Below, in pieces: positions 29,374 through 39,604 of a stretch of 64,000 nt of DNA. The notes under the pieces are model-generated. The model searched no databases, had not been told where the DNA came from, and worked only from the letters and a program-made list of their open reading frames with translations. The position numbers and the translations under genes were made by a program. Position 1 is the first letter of the stretch; the number at the start of each line of letters is the position of its first letter. This DNA comes from Clostridium frigoris. GTDB lineage: Bacteria; Bacillota; Clostridia; Clostridiales; Clostridiaceae. The stretch covers positions 37,540 through 101,539 of the forward strand of contig NZ_JAHLDV010000010.1 of NCBI RefSeq assembly GCF_018861865.1, written 5' to 3'.

Positions 29374-30210
29374 TTATTTTATAAATCCTATTTCATCGGA
29401 AAGCAATGCGAATTCTGCAAGGGATAAAGTCTCTCCTCTTCTTTTAGGATCAATATTTGCTCTTTCAAAACACTTTAATAACTCTTCTTTAGGAATTCCT
29501 ATATCTTTAACAGAATTCCATAAAATTTTTCTTCTCATATTAAAAGATTTTCTTACTATAGAAAAAAATAAAGCTTCATCATTAACCTTAACCTTAGGCT
29601 CTTTTAGTCTATCTAACCTTATAACCATAGATTCTACCTTAGGCTCTGGCAAAAATGCTGTTGGCGGCACAAGGCGAAGTATTTTTGTGTTGCAATAGTA
29701 CTGAACTAATATTGAAAAAGCTCCATAAGCTTTGCAATTAGGCTCTGAATCTATCCTCTGAGCAACTTCCTTTTGTATCATTATAGTCAAAGACTTAAAA
29801 TTATAACCTCCAGTAAGTAAATTAACAATTATAGGTGTTGTTAAGTAATACGGTAAATTAGCAACTAGTTTTACGGATTTTTCATCTCCTATCAATTCAT
29901 TGAAATCTACTTTTAAAGCATCATTATGTATAAGCTCAAAATTATCGAACTCTTTAAGCTCGTCTTCCAAAATAGGCAAAAGTTTATCATCTAGTTCTAT
30001 AGCACAAACTCTTTTAGCTCTCCTTAAAAGTGCTCTAGTTAATGTTCCAAATCCTGGTCCTATTTCTATAATAAAATCATCGTTATTAACTTCTGCTCCA
30101 TCTACAACATCATCTAGAACAGAGTCATCTATTAAAAAATTCTGACCCAAACCTTTTTTAAATCTAAATTCATATTTTTTACTAACCTCACTAATCGTCA
30201 AATCTGCCAT
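29374..30210 (-). CDS. ksgA: 16S rRNA dimethyladenosine transferase
   Basis: Dimethylates A1518/A1519 of 16S rRNA during 30S assembly. The 278 residues show [14 protein letters not shown] (19-32), SAM motif [12 protein letters not shown] (near 49), and motif [12 protein letters not shown] (near 119). The C-terminal domain carries [10 protein letters not shown]. The start ATG lies within the end of rnmV (20-base overlap), as in other Firmicutes, so translation is coupled. Alternative symbol rsmA. Confidence 0.97.
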   Translation of the reverse strand: MADLTISEVSKKYEFRFKKGLGQNFLIDDSVLDDVVDGAEVNNDDFIIEIGPGFGTLTRALLRRAKRVCAIELDDKLLPILEDELKEFDNFELIHNDALKVDFNELIGDEKSVKLVANLPYYLTTPIIVNLLTGGYNFKSLTIMIQKEVAQRIDSEPNCKAYGAFSILVQYYCNTKILRLVPPTAFLPEPKVESMVIRLDRLKEPKVKVNDEALFFSIVRKSFNMRRKILWNSVKDIGIPKEELLKCFERANIDPKRRGETLSLAEFALLSDEIGFIK

Positions 30211-30754
30211 AATTCATCTCCTTGTTTATTTTTTCTAATGCCTCTGTAAATTCTTCTTTTACAATTCCATAGTTGTTTAACCTAGTTAAAAATTGTGAAG
30301 CATTACCATATCCTATACCTAATTTGTTTCCTAGGGCATCTCGCCTTTCTCTTGCCTTGCTATCCGCTGTTAATTTAAAAAATATCATATCATGCACATC
30401 AAATTCTTTTCTCTTCTCTTGTACTTCAAACTTAGCAGCCTCGAGCGCTCTTAATATTGTTTCAGGTGATGCATTTTCAACGCCTATGTCCCCATCTCTA
30501 GTTCCTTCTTTTTGAGATATGTATGCATGCTTTACATTAGCTACCCTTTTAGTAATAATTCTTCTTATTTTTTCTCCAGCAAAGTCTGGATCAGTAAAAA
30601 TTATTACGCCTTTTCTCTTTTGAGCTTCTCTTATTTTGTTAATTACCTTTTCGTTAATTCCAAATCCGCCTACAGAAATTAGTTCAGCCTCTACTGCTCT
30701 TTTAACAGCTGTAACATCATCTCTTCCTTCAACTACTATCACTTCTTTAATCAT
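30191..30754 (-). CDS. rnmV: Ribonuclease M5
   Basis: Matures 5S rRNA in Firmicutes. Of 187 residues, the N-terminal Toprim domain shows [14 protein letters not shown] (E9 region) and the acid pair [11 protein letters not shown] (near 54-60). A C-terminal region that binds the L18-5S complex follows. It overlaps ksgA by 20 bases and is co-transcribed with it. A 5S gene is present at the right end of this window. Confidence 0.96.
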   Translation of the reverse strand: MIKEVIVVEGRDDVTAVKRAVEAELISVGGFGINEKVINKIREAQKRKGVIIFTDPDFAGEKIRRIITKRVANVKHAYISQKEGTRDGDIGVENASPETILRALEAAKFEVQEKRKEFDVHDMIFFKLTADSKARERRDALGNKLGIGYGNASQFLTRLNNYGIVKEEFTEALEKINKEMNYGRFDD

Positions 30755-30939
30755 ATTATCCCCCTTGCTATTTATCGCGACCGATACACAATAATAACTG
30801 TCATTTTAAGTGTTATGCTAAACTAAGAAAATATCCATTATTATATAATTGTAATAATGAACGCTCTTAGTATTTCTTTCTAATACTGTATCTATAATAC
30901 CATTTTACTTATTAATAATAAACTATAAGACAAAAAAAA

Positions 30940-30953
30940 GGAGCTTATGCTCC
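30940..30953 (-). terminator. yabE terminator
   Basis: GGAGCATAAGCTCC followed by TTTTTTT on the minus strand. The hairpin includes part of the stop codon. Confidence 0.75.
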
Positions 30954-31990
30954 TATTTCACAATATAAATACTAACATTTCTTGCTCCCCAACTCCACAT
31001 TTCATCAGTGGAACTGAAATACAAATCTATGTGGTTACCCTTTATAGCCCCACCTATGTCTTCTGCAATAGCATATCCATATCCATCTACATAAACTTTA
31101 GTGCCTAAAGGAATAACTCTAGGATCCACAGCAATAGTACTATATCCATTAGCATTTCTTTTCGCACGTGCTCCAGTAGATGTTATACCTAATCCAGGGT
31201 CACCCGGACCTTTGCCCGTACAACTATAATCAGCAGTATATGCTGTTGCCCTTACACTCAGTTTACTCGAGTAACGAACGTTTCCCCCACGAGATGCTGT
31301 ATAAACGCCAGTAGTTCCTAATGCAATTATTTGTTTAACAGGCTTTGATTTAACTTTTTCGCTAATCAAGTTTCTCGATATCTCTTTGCCATTTTCATAG
31401 ACAACAGATGAGGTTACAACTTTCTGACCTGCTTTACCCTTTTGAATTACTTTCTTTGCACCCTTATTTAACTCATTGCTATTCTTAATTTCCGTTGCAA
31501 AATTTATTGCTTTTGTCTCTTTAAGTGTCTTGGTGTTTACTCTTGTTATTACCACTTGTAACCCAGATGTTAACTCATTGTTTTTTGATGGAATAACTTT
31601 GTCCGTTCCACTTAATACAATTTTTTCTGCCTTAAGCATATCTTCTACTGTATTTTCAGCAGTTAGAATATTGTATTTTTTACCATCAACTTCTACTTTA
31701 ACATTAATAGCTTTTTTTATATATATTTTATCTCCGTCTTTTACTTTACTGTCTAAACTAACTGTTATTTGGTCCTTTGATCCTAATGCTATATTATTAC
31801 TTTTTAGTATTTGTGTAACATTGCTCTTTAAAGTAACAACTTGTATAGCCTTACCGTCAACGATAACAGATATAGCTTTTTTCATGTTAAATATAGTCAC
31901 CGTAATGCACATTACTACTAGCATTACTACAAAAACCGTCTTGGGTCCGTTTGAAAAATAGTTCTTAAAATTATTTTTCGCGTTTTTCAT
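30953..31990 (-). CDS. yabE: YabE-like cell wall protein with DUF348, G5 and 3D domains
   Basis: Secreted or anchored wall hydrolase of the resuscitation-promoting/MltA-like group. It has 345 residues: a transmembrane segment (about 16-36), two DUF348 repeats (SVIVDGKAIQVVTLKSN and NVKVEVDGKKYNILTAENT), a G5 domain (about 155-215) and a C-terminal 3D domain. The latter shows RATAYTADYS, ITSTGARAK, IAVDPRVIPLGTKVYVDGYG and AEDIGGAIKGNHIDLY with its three conserved Asp residues. The tatD-yabE-rnmV-ksgA order is the same as in Bacillus, but yabE has its own terminator here. Lytic transglycosylase activity is a family inference. Confidence 0.92.
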   Translation of the reverse strand: MKNAKNNFKNYFSNGPKTVFVVMLVVMCITVTIFNMKKAISVIVDGKAIQVVTLKSNVTQILKSNNIALGSKDQITVSLDSKVKDGDKIYIKKAINVKVEVDGKKYNILTAENTVEDMLKAEKIVLSGTDKVIPSKNNELTSGLQVVITRVNTKTLKETKAINFATEIKNSNELNKGAKKVIQKGKAGQKVVTSSVVYENGKEISRNLISEKVKSKPVKQIIALGTTGVYTASRGGNVRYSSKLSVRATAYTADYSCTGKGPGDPGLGITSTGARAKRNANGYSTIAVDPRVIPLGTKVYVDGYGYAIAEDIGGAIKGNHIDLYFSSTDEMWSWGARNVSIYIVK

Positions 31991-32259
31991 TATAAAAATT
32001 CCCTCCCTTAGTCAATAGCACTTGCGTATTATAACTTGAAGCAGTAAATATGTCAAATTTCCATACCAATACTCTAAGTTTTGACTGTTAATGCATCATT
32101 ATGCATACAATTACAATTACAAAATAAACTAATTAACCCAGTCTTGAGGGTAAACTGGAAAACAATATTTTCCATTAAAATTATATGTTATACATTTAAT
32201 TTTAATTACAAATATTTATTGTAAAATTATACCATTTATTGAACATTATCTATTCTACA

Positions 32260-33027
32260 CTAATTTTCTATTTTTAGCAAATTTTTAATATTATGGATTG
32301 TTACATCTTCAATTTCTTTTATACTTTTCTCCTTAACTTCTGATATTTTTTCTATTATATACTTAATATAATCAGATTCGTTTCTTTTCCCTCTAAGAGG
32401 AACTGGTGCCATGTATGGACAATCTGTTTCTACGAGTATCCTATTCATTGGTACCTCTTTTGCAACCTCTGCTGTTTTTTTTGCATTTTTAAATGTTATA
32501 ACTCCGGTAAACCCTATATAATAGCCTAGTTTCAAACACTCCCTAGCGAATTCAACACTTCCTGAGAAACAGTGAACTGTGCCTATCACTTCGGGGAATT
32601 GTTTTAATATATCTAAAGTATCTTGATGAGCATCCCTATCATGGATGACTACTGGTAATTTAAGTTTTTTTGCAAGCTCCATTTGAAGTTTAAATGCGGC
32701 CTTTTGTATTTCTCTATCTGGATTTTCTTCTGTATGATAGTCAAGTCCTATTTCGCCAATAGCTCTAACTTTTGGCTGATGCGCTAAATCTCCTAATTCT
32801 TTGATAACTTCATCATTAACAATATTTGCATATTCAGGATGTATTCCAACTGCTGAATATATAAAATCATATTTATTGGATAATTGTACTGACATTCTTG
32901 CGCCTTCAAGTGATGCCCCGCAATTTAAGACTCCTATTACCCCTTTATCATTTAAACCCATTATTACCTTATCTCTATCCTCATTAAAAGCCTCATCATC
33001 ATAATGTGCATGTGAATCAAATATCAT
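32260..33027 (-). CDS. tatD: TatD-family metal-dependent hydrolase (DNase)
   Basis: The 255-residue TIM-barrel hydrolase shows DSHAHYDDEAF at the N-terminus (metal ligands HxH), EIGLDYH (near 93), PVVIHDRDAH (near 128), GTVHCFSG (near 153) and VETDCPYMAP (near 204). The frame continues upstream to an ATG at 33075 whose ribosome binding site AGAAAGG would touch the codon. The ATG at 33027 gives the normal family N-terminus but has a weak site, so the start is uncertain. Confidence 0.93.
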   Translation of the reverse strand: MIFDSHAHYDDEAFNEDRDKVIMGLNDKGVIGVLNCGASLEGARMSVQLSNKYDFIYSAVGIHPEYANIVNDEVIKELGDLAHQPKVRAIGEIGLDYHTEENPDREIQKAAFKLQMELAKKLKLPVVIHDRDAHQDTLDILKQFPEVIGTVHCFSGSVEFARECLKLGYYIGFTGVITFKNAKKTAEVAKEVPMNRILVETDCPYMAPVPLRGKRNESDYIKYIIEKISEVKEKSIKEIEDVTIHNIKNLLKIEN

Positions 33028-33206
33028 AATTTCTACTGCATTAAACACCGAAAGTTTAATAACAGTTTTCACCATCCTTTCTATGAACTTATAAATTTAA
33101 TATAAACTCCAAATATATGTTAGATATTATATCACTAGTATCTAACTTTTAGCAAGATTCTGTGATGTATACAACATTAAATCATCTCCTTGGTCGTTAA
33201 AATAAT

Positions 33207-33237
33207 TAAAAGCCACCTCCTAACGGAAGTGACTTTT
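33207..33237 (-). terminator. Terminator after the DUF445 gene
   Basis: AAAAGTCACTTCC-GTTA-GGAGGTGGCTTTT on the minus strand, imperfect stem. Confidence 0.7.
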
Positions 33238-33249
33238 GATTATAATGTA

Positions 33250-34767
33250 CTACATTGAACCTAGTATAGGTGATAATAGTCCCATAATAGCACCAAGTAA
33301 TGCCCCTAGCCAAGTTATAGCATTAAGCTCTTTACTAGCAATTTCGAGTATAATTTCCTCTGAAAAAGCTACATCGAATTCATTGATTTTTTCTTCAACT
33401 ATCTTAGCTATATTTAACACTTCAATTACTTCTGGTGCCTTATTCTCTATGAATTTATTATATGATTTTTCAACTACTTTAGAAACAGATTGAGTAACCT
33501 TATCTCCTCTTCCTTTAAATATTGATTTCATCTCTATATGTAACAATTTATTAATCATTACACCTACTATTTCATTGATTTTTAGTTTAGTAGAATCATT
33601 TTCAATCATACTATTTATTCGACTATTTACAATTTCCTCTATTACATTTTTGTACTCTATCCCTGTCTTTTCGAGCAAATCTTCAACAGATATATAACTA
33701 TTAAACTTACTCTCAAGCTTTTCAAAAGTACTTATAATAAGTTCTTCATCTACAATTTTTGTTGTAAATAAATTAATCAATGGCTCTATAACATCATCAA
33801 TTCCTTCTTTTGGCAAATCAAAAACAACACTAGATATTGTTTTTTTAAGCAATTTGTCTATTATATCATTAATGATTAGGGCAATGTCATTATGATTTTC
33901 TACATTATCCAAGTATTCATCTATACCAATTACAACTTTTTCAAAAATACTATCCTTACTGATAAACATTGCTATCATCGGACTTAGTTTAGTAGATATT
34001 GTTTCCTCAACAATTTGCTTTAATTTTTTACTATTCCTTTCTTCTTTAATCATTTTTTTTATTTCCATAGCAATATTATATCTTTTACCATAGACATAAA
34101 CTTTTAGGTTATTTGTTATCTCGCTTGGTATAACATCTTCAAATTTTTTGTCTAAAAGCACTAATTTAGCTACCTTAGCTTTTAACATTTTTTGAATTTC
34201 TTCGTGAAAATCTTTTGAATCCTTATATTCGATAACCAAATTCAGTACTTTATTTTTTATTGAATTATATAATTTGCTTTCACAAATAGCTTGTGGTTTT
34301 GCCTTTAGTTCTGACATTATCTGTGCATAAACATATTTAGCGATGGCCTTTTTAACTTCCACGTCATTTATATAGCTTATAAGTGATTTTGAAACGTTAC
34401 CTACAGTACCTTTGGTGAAATTACAATACTCTTCACCTAATATATCCTTTAGCTCATCTTCTACCGTAGCATTGCTGTTTTTCATAGTACTAACTTTGCT
34501 TTTCACCCAAGTATCCAATTGCATATTCATATCTTCACTGCATAAAGATTTAATGATTGTTTCCTTAGTTAGAAGATGATTACCTATAGACTCACCTACG
34601 CTCCTTGCAATTCTAGACTTTTCCTTTGGAATAAGTCCTGGGGTAAATGGTACTTTAACATTAAAAATTCTAATTTCTTTATGTGGCCTAAACAGCATCT
34701 TTATAGCTAACCAATTGGTTATGTACCCGATAACAGCTCCAACTAAGGAACCTATAATAAACTTCAT
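33250..34767 (-). CDS. DUF445 family membrane protein (YheB-like)
   Basis: A protein of 505 residues. Its N-terminal membrane hairpin carries the family signature IGYITNWLAIKMLFRPHKE (14-32) and PFTPGLIPKEKSRIARSVG. A long helical cytoplasmic or coiled region follows, rich in Lys/Glu/Ile, and a second membrane segment lies at the C-terminus (LNAITWLGALLGAIMGLLSPILG). The function of the family is unknown. It begins 47 bases after the metG stop and is probably co-transcribed with metG. Confidence 0.9.
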   Translation of the reverse strand: MKFIIGSLVGAVIGYITNWLAIKMLFRPHKEIRIFNVKVPFTPGLIPKEKSRIARSVGESIGNHLLTKETIIKSLCSEDMNMQLDTWVKSKVSTMKNSNATVEDELKDILGEEYCNFTKGTVGNVSKSLISYINDVEVKKAIAKYVYAQIMSELKAKPQAICESKLYNSIKNKVLNLVIEYKDSKDFHEEIQKMLKAKVAKLVLLDKKFEDVIPSEITNNLKVYVYGKRYNIAMEIKKMIKEERNSKKLKQIVEETISTKLSPMIAMFISKDSIFEKVVIGIDEYLDNVENHNDIALIINDIIDKLLKKTISSVVFDLPKEGIDDVIEPLINLFTTKIVDEELIISTFEKLESKFNSYISVEDLLEKTGIEYKNVIEEIVNSRINSMIENDSTKLKINEIVGVMINKLLHIEMKSIFKGRGDKVTQSVSKVVEKSYNKFIENKAPEVIEVLNIAKIVEEKINEFDVAFSEEIILEIASKELNAITWLGALLGAIMGLLSPILGSM

Positions 34768-34814
34768 GTTATTTCCTCCTCATAATTTTCAGTAATATAT
34801 AACTAATTATAAAG

Positions 34815-36755
34815 CTATCTTACTGTGCTTCCAGTCGGTAGTTCTCCAGGTATAGATATTGCAAATAGTTTACTATCGTCATCTGTCGACGCTGCAATTA
34901 TCATTCCCTGTGATAATTCACCTCTTAAATTAACAGGCTTTAAATTAGCTACTAATACCACATACTTTCCAATCAGATCTTCTGGTTTATAATTTTGGGC
35001 TATTCCCGAAATTACTTGTCTTACTTCCCCACCTAAATCTACTTTTAACTTAAGAAGTTTTTTTGTCTTTTTAACTGGTTCGCATTCTAATACTTTAACA
35101 ACTCTCATATCTATCTTATCAAAATCCTCTATAGTAATTTCTTGTTTTATTGGCTGCATTGTAGGTTTACTCGCTAGTTTTCTTGCTTCTTCTACAAGTA
35201 CATTAAGCTCCTCTATTTTAGCTTCTACATCTATTCTTGGGAACATTACGTCACCTTTATTAACTTTTGTTCCGGGGATTGTTCCATTGAAAGTTTTTAA
35301 GCTATCCCAAGTAGTAACACTTGCATTTATTTGAGCATTTATTTTTTTACTAGTTGTAGGCAAAAATGCTGAAATCAGTACTGATGTCATTCTTAATGAT
35401 TCTACTAAATTGTAAAGTACTGTACCGAGTCTCTCCTTTTTCGTTTCATCTTTCCCAAGTATCCAAGGTGTTGTTTCATCTATATATTTGTTAGTTCTTC
35501 TTATTAGTGTCCAAACATGATCAAGTGCTTCAGGAATCTTAAGGTCATCTATAGCCTTTTCTACCTTACCTGGAATTGAAAGAGCAAGTTCTATAAGTTC
35601 ATTATCCACATCAGCTATATCTTTAGGTTTTGGTATAACTCCATCAAAATATTTTTCTATCATTGTTACTGTTCTAGATAATAAATTACCTAAATCATTA
35701 GCTAGGTCTGAATTTGTTTTCTTTATGAATATTTCATTAGTAAATATTCCATCAGAACCAAATGGTATTTCATGAAGTAAGTAATATCTCACTGCATCCA
35801 CTCCAAAGTGATTAACTAGTATTACAGGATCTACTACATTACCTTTTGATTTTGACATTTTTACTCCACCATCAAAAAGAAGCCATCCATGACCAAATAC
35901 TTGCTTTGGAAGAGGTAGACCTAATGCCATTAACATTATTGGCCAATAAATTGTATGGAATCTTAATATATCTTTACCTATTAAATGTATATCAGCCGGC
36001 CAGTATTTATCATATAAAGTCGTATTCTCGCCATTATATCCAAGGGCAGTTATATAGTTAGATAATGCATCTACCCATACATATATAACATGTCCTGGAT
36101 CGAATTCTACTGGTATACCCCAATTAAATGTTGTTCTTGAAACACATAGATCTTGAAGACCAGGTTTTAAGAAGTTATTTATCATTTCATTTTTTCTTGA
36201 TTCTGGTTGTATGAACTCTGGATGAGCTTCTATATATTCTATAAGTTTATCTGCATATTTAGACATTTTAAAGAAATATGCTTCTTCCTTAGCTTTCTCC
36301 ACAGGTCTTCCACAATCAGGACATTTTCCATCTACCGCTTGTGTTTCTGTCCAAAAAGATTCACATGGAGTACAATACCAACCTTCATATGCACCCTTGT
36401 ATATGTCACCTTGATCATATAATTGTTTAAATAATTTTTGAACAGCCTTTTTATGATATTCGTCAGTAGTTCTTATAAATTTATCATAACTTATATCCAT
36501 CATACTCCACAATTCTTGTATACCTGCTACTACTTTATCTACATACTGTTTTGGAGTAACCCCTTTTTCCGCAGCTATTCTTTGTATCTTTTGACCATGT
36601 TCATCTGTTCCTGTTAAAAACATTACATCATAGCCTGTAAGCCTTTTAAATCTAGCAATTGCATCTGCAGCAACCGTTGTATATGTATTTCCGATATGTA
36701 ACTTTGCTGATGGATAATAAATCGGTGTAGTAATGTAAAAAGTTTTTTTATTCAT
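34815..36755 (-). CDS. metG: Methionyl-tRNA synthetase with C-terminal tRNA-binding domain
   Basis: Charges tRNA-Met. It has 646 residues. HIGH motif: SAKLHIGNTYTT (17-28). The zinc-knuckle CxxC pairs (CTPCESFW and CPDCGRPVE) lie near 127-147, KMSKS is VKMSKSKGNV near 297, and the anticodon domain spans about 370-510. The last 110 residues (IEDFDKIDMRVVKVLECEPV...) form an Arc1p/EMAP-type OB fold that binds tRNA and dimerises. A T-box leader lies upstream, separated by three tandem 19-base repeats. Confidence 0.97.
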   Translation of the reverse strand: MNKKTFYITTPIYYPSAKLHIGNTYTTVAADAIARFKRLTGYDVMFLTGTDEHGQKIQRIAAEKGVTPKQYVDKVVAGIQELWSMMDISYDKFIRTTDEYHKKAVQKLFKQLYDQGDIYKGAYEGWYCTPCESFWTETQAVDGKCPDCGRPVEKAKEEAYFFKMSKYADKLIEYIEAHPEFIQPESRKNEMINNFLKPGLQDLCVSRTTFNWGIPVEFDPGHVIYVWVDALSNYITALGYNGENTTLYDKYWPADIHLIGKDILRFHTIYWPIMLMALGLPLPKQVFGHGWLLFDGGVKMSKSKGNVVDPVILVNHFGVDAVRYYLLHEIPFGSDGIFTNEIFIKKTNSDLANDLGNLLSRTVTMIEKYFDGVIPKPKDIADVDNELIELALSIPGKVEKAIDDLKIPEALDHVWTLIRRTNKYIDETTPWILGKDETKKERLGTVLYNLVESLRMTSVLISAFLPTTSKKINAQINASVTTWDSLKTFNGTIPGTKVNKGDVMFPRIDVEAKIEELNVLVEEARKLASKPTMQPIKQEITIEDFDKIDMRVVKVLECEPVKKTKKLLKLKVDLGGEVRQVISGIAQNYKPEDLIGKYVVLVANLKPVNLRGELSQGMIIAASTDDDSKLFAISIPGELPTGSTVR

Positions 36756-36803
36756 AAATTTCTCCTACCTCTCATATTTAAATTACTAATAATTAATTTT
36801 GGT

Positions 36804-36861
36804 GCTATTCATCTTCTTTGAAGCTATTCATCTTCTTTGAAGCTGTTCATCTTCTTTTGAA
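36804..36861 (-). repeat. Three tandem 19-base repeats in the metG leader
   Basis: The unit gctattcatcttctttgaa occurs three times in a row (the third with small changes). On the metG strand each unit holds AAAGAAG followed by ATG; two of them open the 8-codon frame MNSFKEDE ending in TAG. The core CATCTTCTTTGAAGC also occurs in the tail of element copies A and B. Confidence 0.75.
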
Positions 36862-36885
36862 CCACAATATTAATTTCCCGGTAAA

Positions 36886-37172
36886 TAAAAAAAATCTCTA
36901 AACAGAAAAATCCTTCTGTTTAGAGACGTATTTAACGTTTTACCACTCTAATTCATCCCTACATCACTATAAAGATCTCAATGGGTGACTATCATCACCT
37001 GTCAATATAACGGTTGCTACCGTATTATCTTAATAAACAAATAAAAAAACTATCATCACAATAATCTTTTATACTTTTTATTTGGATAATCTGCTTAGAG
37101 TCCATATTCATAAACCACCTTGCTACTGCTTTTCACCAGTTACAGCTCTCTTTTAACACTTTAGCTTATTAC
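36886..37172 (-). ncRNA. Met-specific T-box riboswitch upstream of metG
   Basis: The transcript has an AGAGAGCTG stem I base, the apical GGTGAAAAGCAG, and specifier ATG (37103-37105) in GAATATGGACTCT. The T-box sequence is AGAGTGGTAAAACG. The terminator TCTCTAAACAG ... CTGTTTAGAGATTTTTTT overlaps the antiterminator. It reads uncharged tRNA-Met and controls metG, probably with the DUF445 gene. Confidence 0.85.
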
Positions 37173-37291
37173 TCTTCTCATCATTGCATTTATTCAATAA
37201 TAATTGTATTGCAAATAAATCACTATGTCAATAATTTTATCCTAAAAATATAAAATTATACTATAATAAGCAAGCTACATATAAGTTATCA

Positions 37292-37831
37292 TTAGAAGAA
37301 AAATTTTGCTAAATTAACGGCCATTATGATTGCTGTTATATCTGCGAGTATTGCCGCGAGTAATGTATGCCTAATTTTTTTTATATTTATGGCTCCAAAA
37401 TATACTGTCAACGTATAAAAGATAGTTTCTGTTGAACCCATTATTATAGATGACACACGCCCTATGTAACTATCTGCTCCATATTGCCTTATAATATCAG
37501 TAAAAACTCCTAAAGCACCACTTCCTGAGAGTGGTTTTATTAAAACTAAGGGAACAATTTCCGGCGGTAACCCTATAAACTTAACAATTGGTGTAACTAA
37601 ACAAATAAAAAAGTCTAAAGCCCCTGAAACTCTAAAAACATTAACAGCTATAATCATAGCTAAAAGATAAGGAAAAATTTTTAGGCAAATTGTTATTCCA
37701 TCCTTTGCACCTTCTACAAAACATTCATAAACCTTAACTTTTTTAATGACTCCATAAGTTACCACGAGTGCAATAATAATCGGAATTATTCCCTTAAGCA
37801 TGTACGACATCAAGTTACCTATAATAACCAT
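37292..37831 (-). CDS. spmB: Spore maturation protein B
   Basis: Its 179 residues contain several membrane helices with the nucleoside-recognition (Gate) domain pattern: EGAKDGITICLKIFPYLLAM (40-59), PLSGSGALGVFTDI (near 99) and IMGSTETIFYTLTVYFG (near 128). It is needed for spore-core dehydration in Bacillus. It follows spmA with about 50 bases between and no terminator. Start: ATG with a weak GAG-rich site. Confidence 0.94.
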   Translation of the reverse strand: MVIIGNLMSYMLKGIIPIIIALVVTYGVIKKVKVYECFVEGAKDGITICLKIFPYLLAMIIAVNVFRVSGALDFFICLVTPIVKFIGLPPEIVPLVLIKPLSGSGALGVFTDIIRQYGADSYIGRVSSIIMGSTETIFYTLTVYFGAINIKKIRHTLLAAILADITAIIMAVNLAKFFF

Positions 37832-37880
37832 ATTTTACTCACTCTCCATTTAGATTCACTGTCCGTAAAAAGGTAATTTT

Positions 37881-38456
37881 CTAAAAATATTTTTGTAATA
37901 TTTTACAATAAACTACACCTAAAACCGAAGCAACACCTGTTGTAATTATTGCAGGCACTATAATAATGGCTGGATTTTGGGAATTATATGCCGCTCTTAT
38001 AGATATTACTGTAGTGGGTAAAAACTGAATACAAGCAGCATTTAAAACTAAAAATAAAGCCATATCATTGCTAGCTGTATCTTTTTTAATATTCATTTTC
38101 TGCATCTCTTCCATAGCTTTTATCCCAAATGGAGTGGCTGCGTTAGAAAGCCCCATCATATTTGCTGTTAAATTCATGGTAATACTAGACATAACCTTAT
38201 TGTTTTTAGAAGTTTCCTTAAAAATCATTTTTAAAACAGGCCTAAGTACCTTTGCTAATTTATCAGTTAGCCCACTTTTTTGCGCGATTTTCATTATCCC
38301 ACACCAAAGACACATCATTCCAACAAGCCCCATCACTAGTTCTACAGAGCTAGTTGTAGATGATACAAGGGCCTTTGACACAATTTCTCCTTTTCCACTA
38401 AGCATTCCAATAACTATTCCGAGTGTTAAAATTAAAAACCATATGATATTTATCAA
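37881..38456 (-). CDS. spmA: Spore maturation protein A
   Basis: A 191-residue membrane protein pairing with SpmB. Signature segments are GLVGMMCLWCGIMKIAQKSG (43-62), LTANMMGLSNAATPFGIKAM and LVLNAACIQFLPTTVI. The start is a TTG, with AGGAGG seven bases upstream. First gene of the spmA-spmB operon. Confidence 0.95.
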   Translation of the reverse strand: MINIIWFLILTLGIVIGMLSGKGEIVSKALVSSTTSSVELVMGLVGMMCLWCGIMKIAQKSGLTDKLAKVLRPVLKMIFKETSKNNKVMSSITMNLTANMMGLSNAATPFGIKAMEEMQKMNIKKDTASNDMALFLVLNAACIQFLPTTVISIRAAYNSQNPAIIIVPAIITTGVASVLGVVYCKILQKYF

Positions 38457-38598
38457 ATATTTTCCTCCTAGATATTAAATTTAATTTATCATTGTTTTAT
38501 TAATGTATATGTATCTAATTCTATAAAATTGCATATATTAATATTTTGTTCACTTCATATACTATAAAAAAAATATATTTTGTGGTATCATTTTCTTG

Positions 38599-38717
38599 TT
38601 TAAAGACATTTCAGAAGGGAAGTCTCTTATTTTTATAAGTAGAATTATTAATTTCCTTCTGAAGTCGTTAATGCATCTTCTACAAAGCTTTTCAGCGACC
38701 CAGGAGATGATTTAATA
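38599..38717. repeat. Short inverted-repeat element, copy B
   Basis: The left end AAAGACATTTCAGAAGGGA and right end TCCTTCTGAAGTCGTTAA, followed by the tail GCATCTTCTACAAAGC...AGCGACCCAGGAGATGATTTAA, match copy A closely, with a shorter interior. It lies in the intergenic region between spmA and the next, divergent gene. Confidence 0.75.
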
Positions 38718-38743
38718 TACAAAGTTCAAAAGGGAGTTAATTT

Positions 38744-39604
38744 ATGATTAATATAACTTTACTAAATTTTAATGTATTTTCACTTTTTTGTTATTTTATT
38801 ATTTATTCCTTCATGGGCTGGTGTCTTGAGACAGTATATGCTACAATTCGTAAAAAAGAATTTGTTAATAGAGGCTTCCTAACTGGACCCTTTTGTCCTA
38901 TTTATGGTTTCGCTATCTTGTCAATAATTGTTTTGCTAAAACCTATTGAAAATAATTATATATTTCTTTTTTTAGGTTCAATATTTTTAACTTCAATTAT
39001 CGAGTATATAACAGGCTATGTTTTAGAAACTGCTTTTGATAGTACTTGGTGGGATTATAGCGATGAGCCCCACAATCTTCATGGAAGAATATGCTTAAAA
39101 TTCTCTATACTATGGGGATTCATTTCAATTTTAATACTAAAGGTACTTCATCCCTATATTGAACACATAGTAGGTTTGATACCTAAAAATCCAGGTATAT
39201 TTCTCTTTTATATCACTTTACTATATTTTATTCTAGATTTTATAATTACTATACTTACTATACTCAAACTAAAATCTCTTTTAACCCAATTAATCACTGC
39301 ATATTCAGAGTTAACTGAGAAATTTTTAGATTTTAAATCAAATTTAGGTAATACTAAAAATATACCTGAGTTAAGAATTAAATTGGATCAGTTAATTGCA
39401 CTTTCTGAAACTAAAATGAGTAAAGAAAAATCCAATATCGGGAATATTGTAAAAGAAGTTAAAATAAAATATGATTCTTTGTTTATAAAAAAGTATCCCG
39501 AATATTCACGACTTATAAAAGCCTTTCCAGACCTTAAATTTAAGGGTTTAGATGCTATTTTAAAAAATGTTAAAAATATAATTCATAAGGATAAAAAAAG
39601 TTAA
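38744..39604 (+). CDS. CmpB-like putative ABC transporter permease, membrane protein
   Basis: Its 286 residues include an N-terminal segment FIIYSFMGWCLETVY (18-32), then NRGFLTGPFCPIYGF (near 47), EYITGYVLETAFDSTWWDYS (near 86) and NLHGRICLKFSILWGF (near 110). This is the signature of the CmpB-type 'putative ABC transporter permease' family. About five membrane helices are followed by a helical C-terminal tail (about 185-286). No ATPase is adjacent, so the transport role is doubtful. Start: ATG with AAAGGGAG upstream, just after element copy B. Confidence 0.85.
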   Translation: MINITLLNFNVFSLFCYFIIYSFMGWCLETVYATIRKKEFVNRGFLTGPFCPIYGFAILSIIVLLKPIENNYIFLFLGSIFLTSIIEYITGYVLETAFDSTWWDYSDEPHNLHGRICLKFSILWGFISILILKVLHPYIEHIVGLIPKNPGIFLFYITLLYFILDFIITILTILKLKSLLTQLITAYSELTEKFLDFKSNLGNTKNIPELRIKLDQLIALSETKMSKEKSNIGNIVKEVKIKYDSLFIKKYPEYSRLIKAFPDLKFKGLDAILKNVKNIIHKDKKS

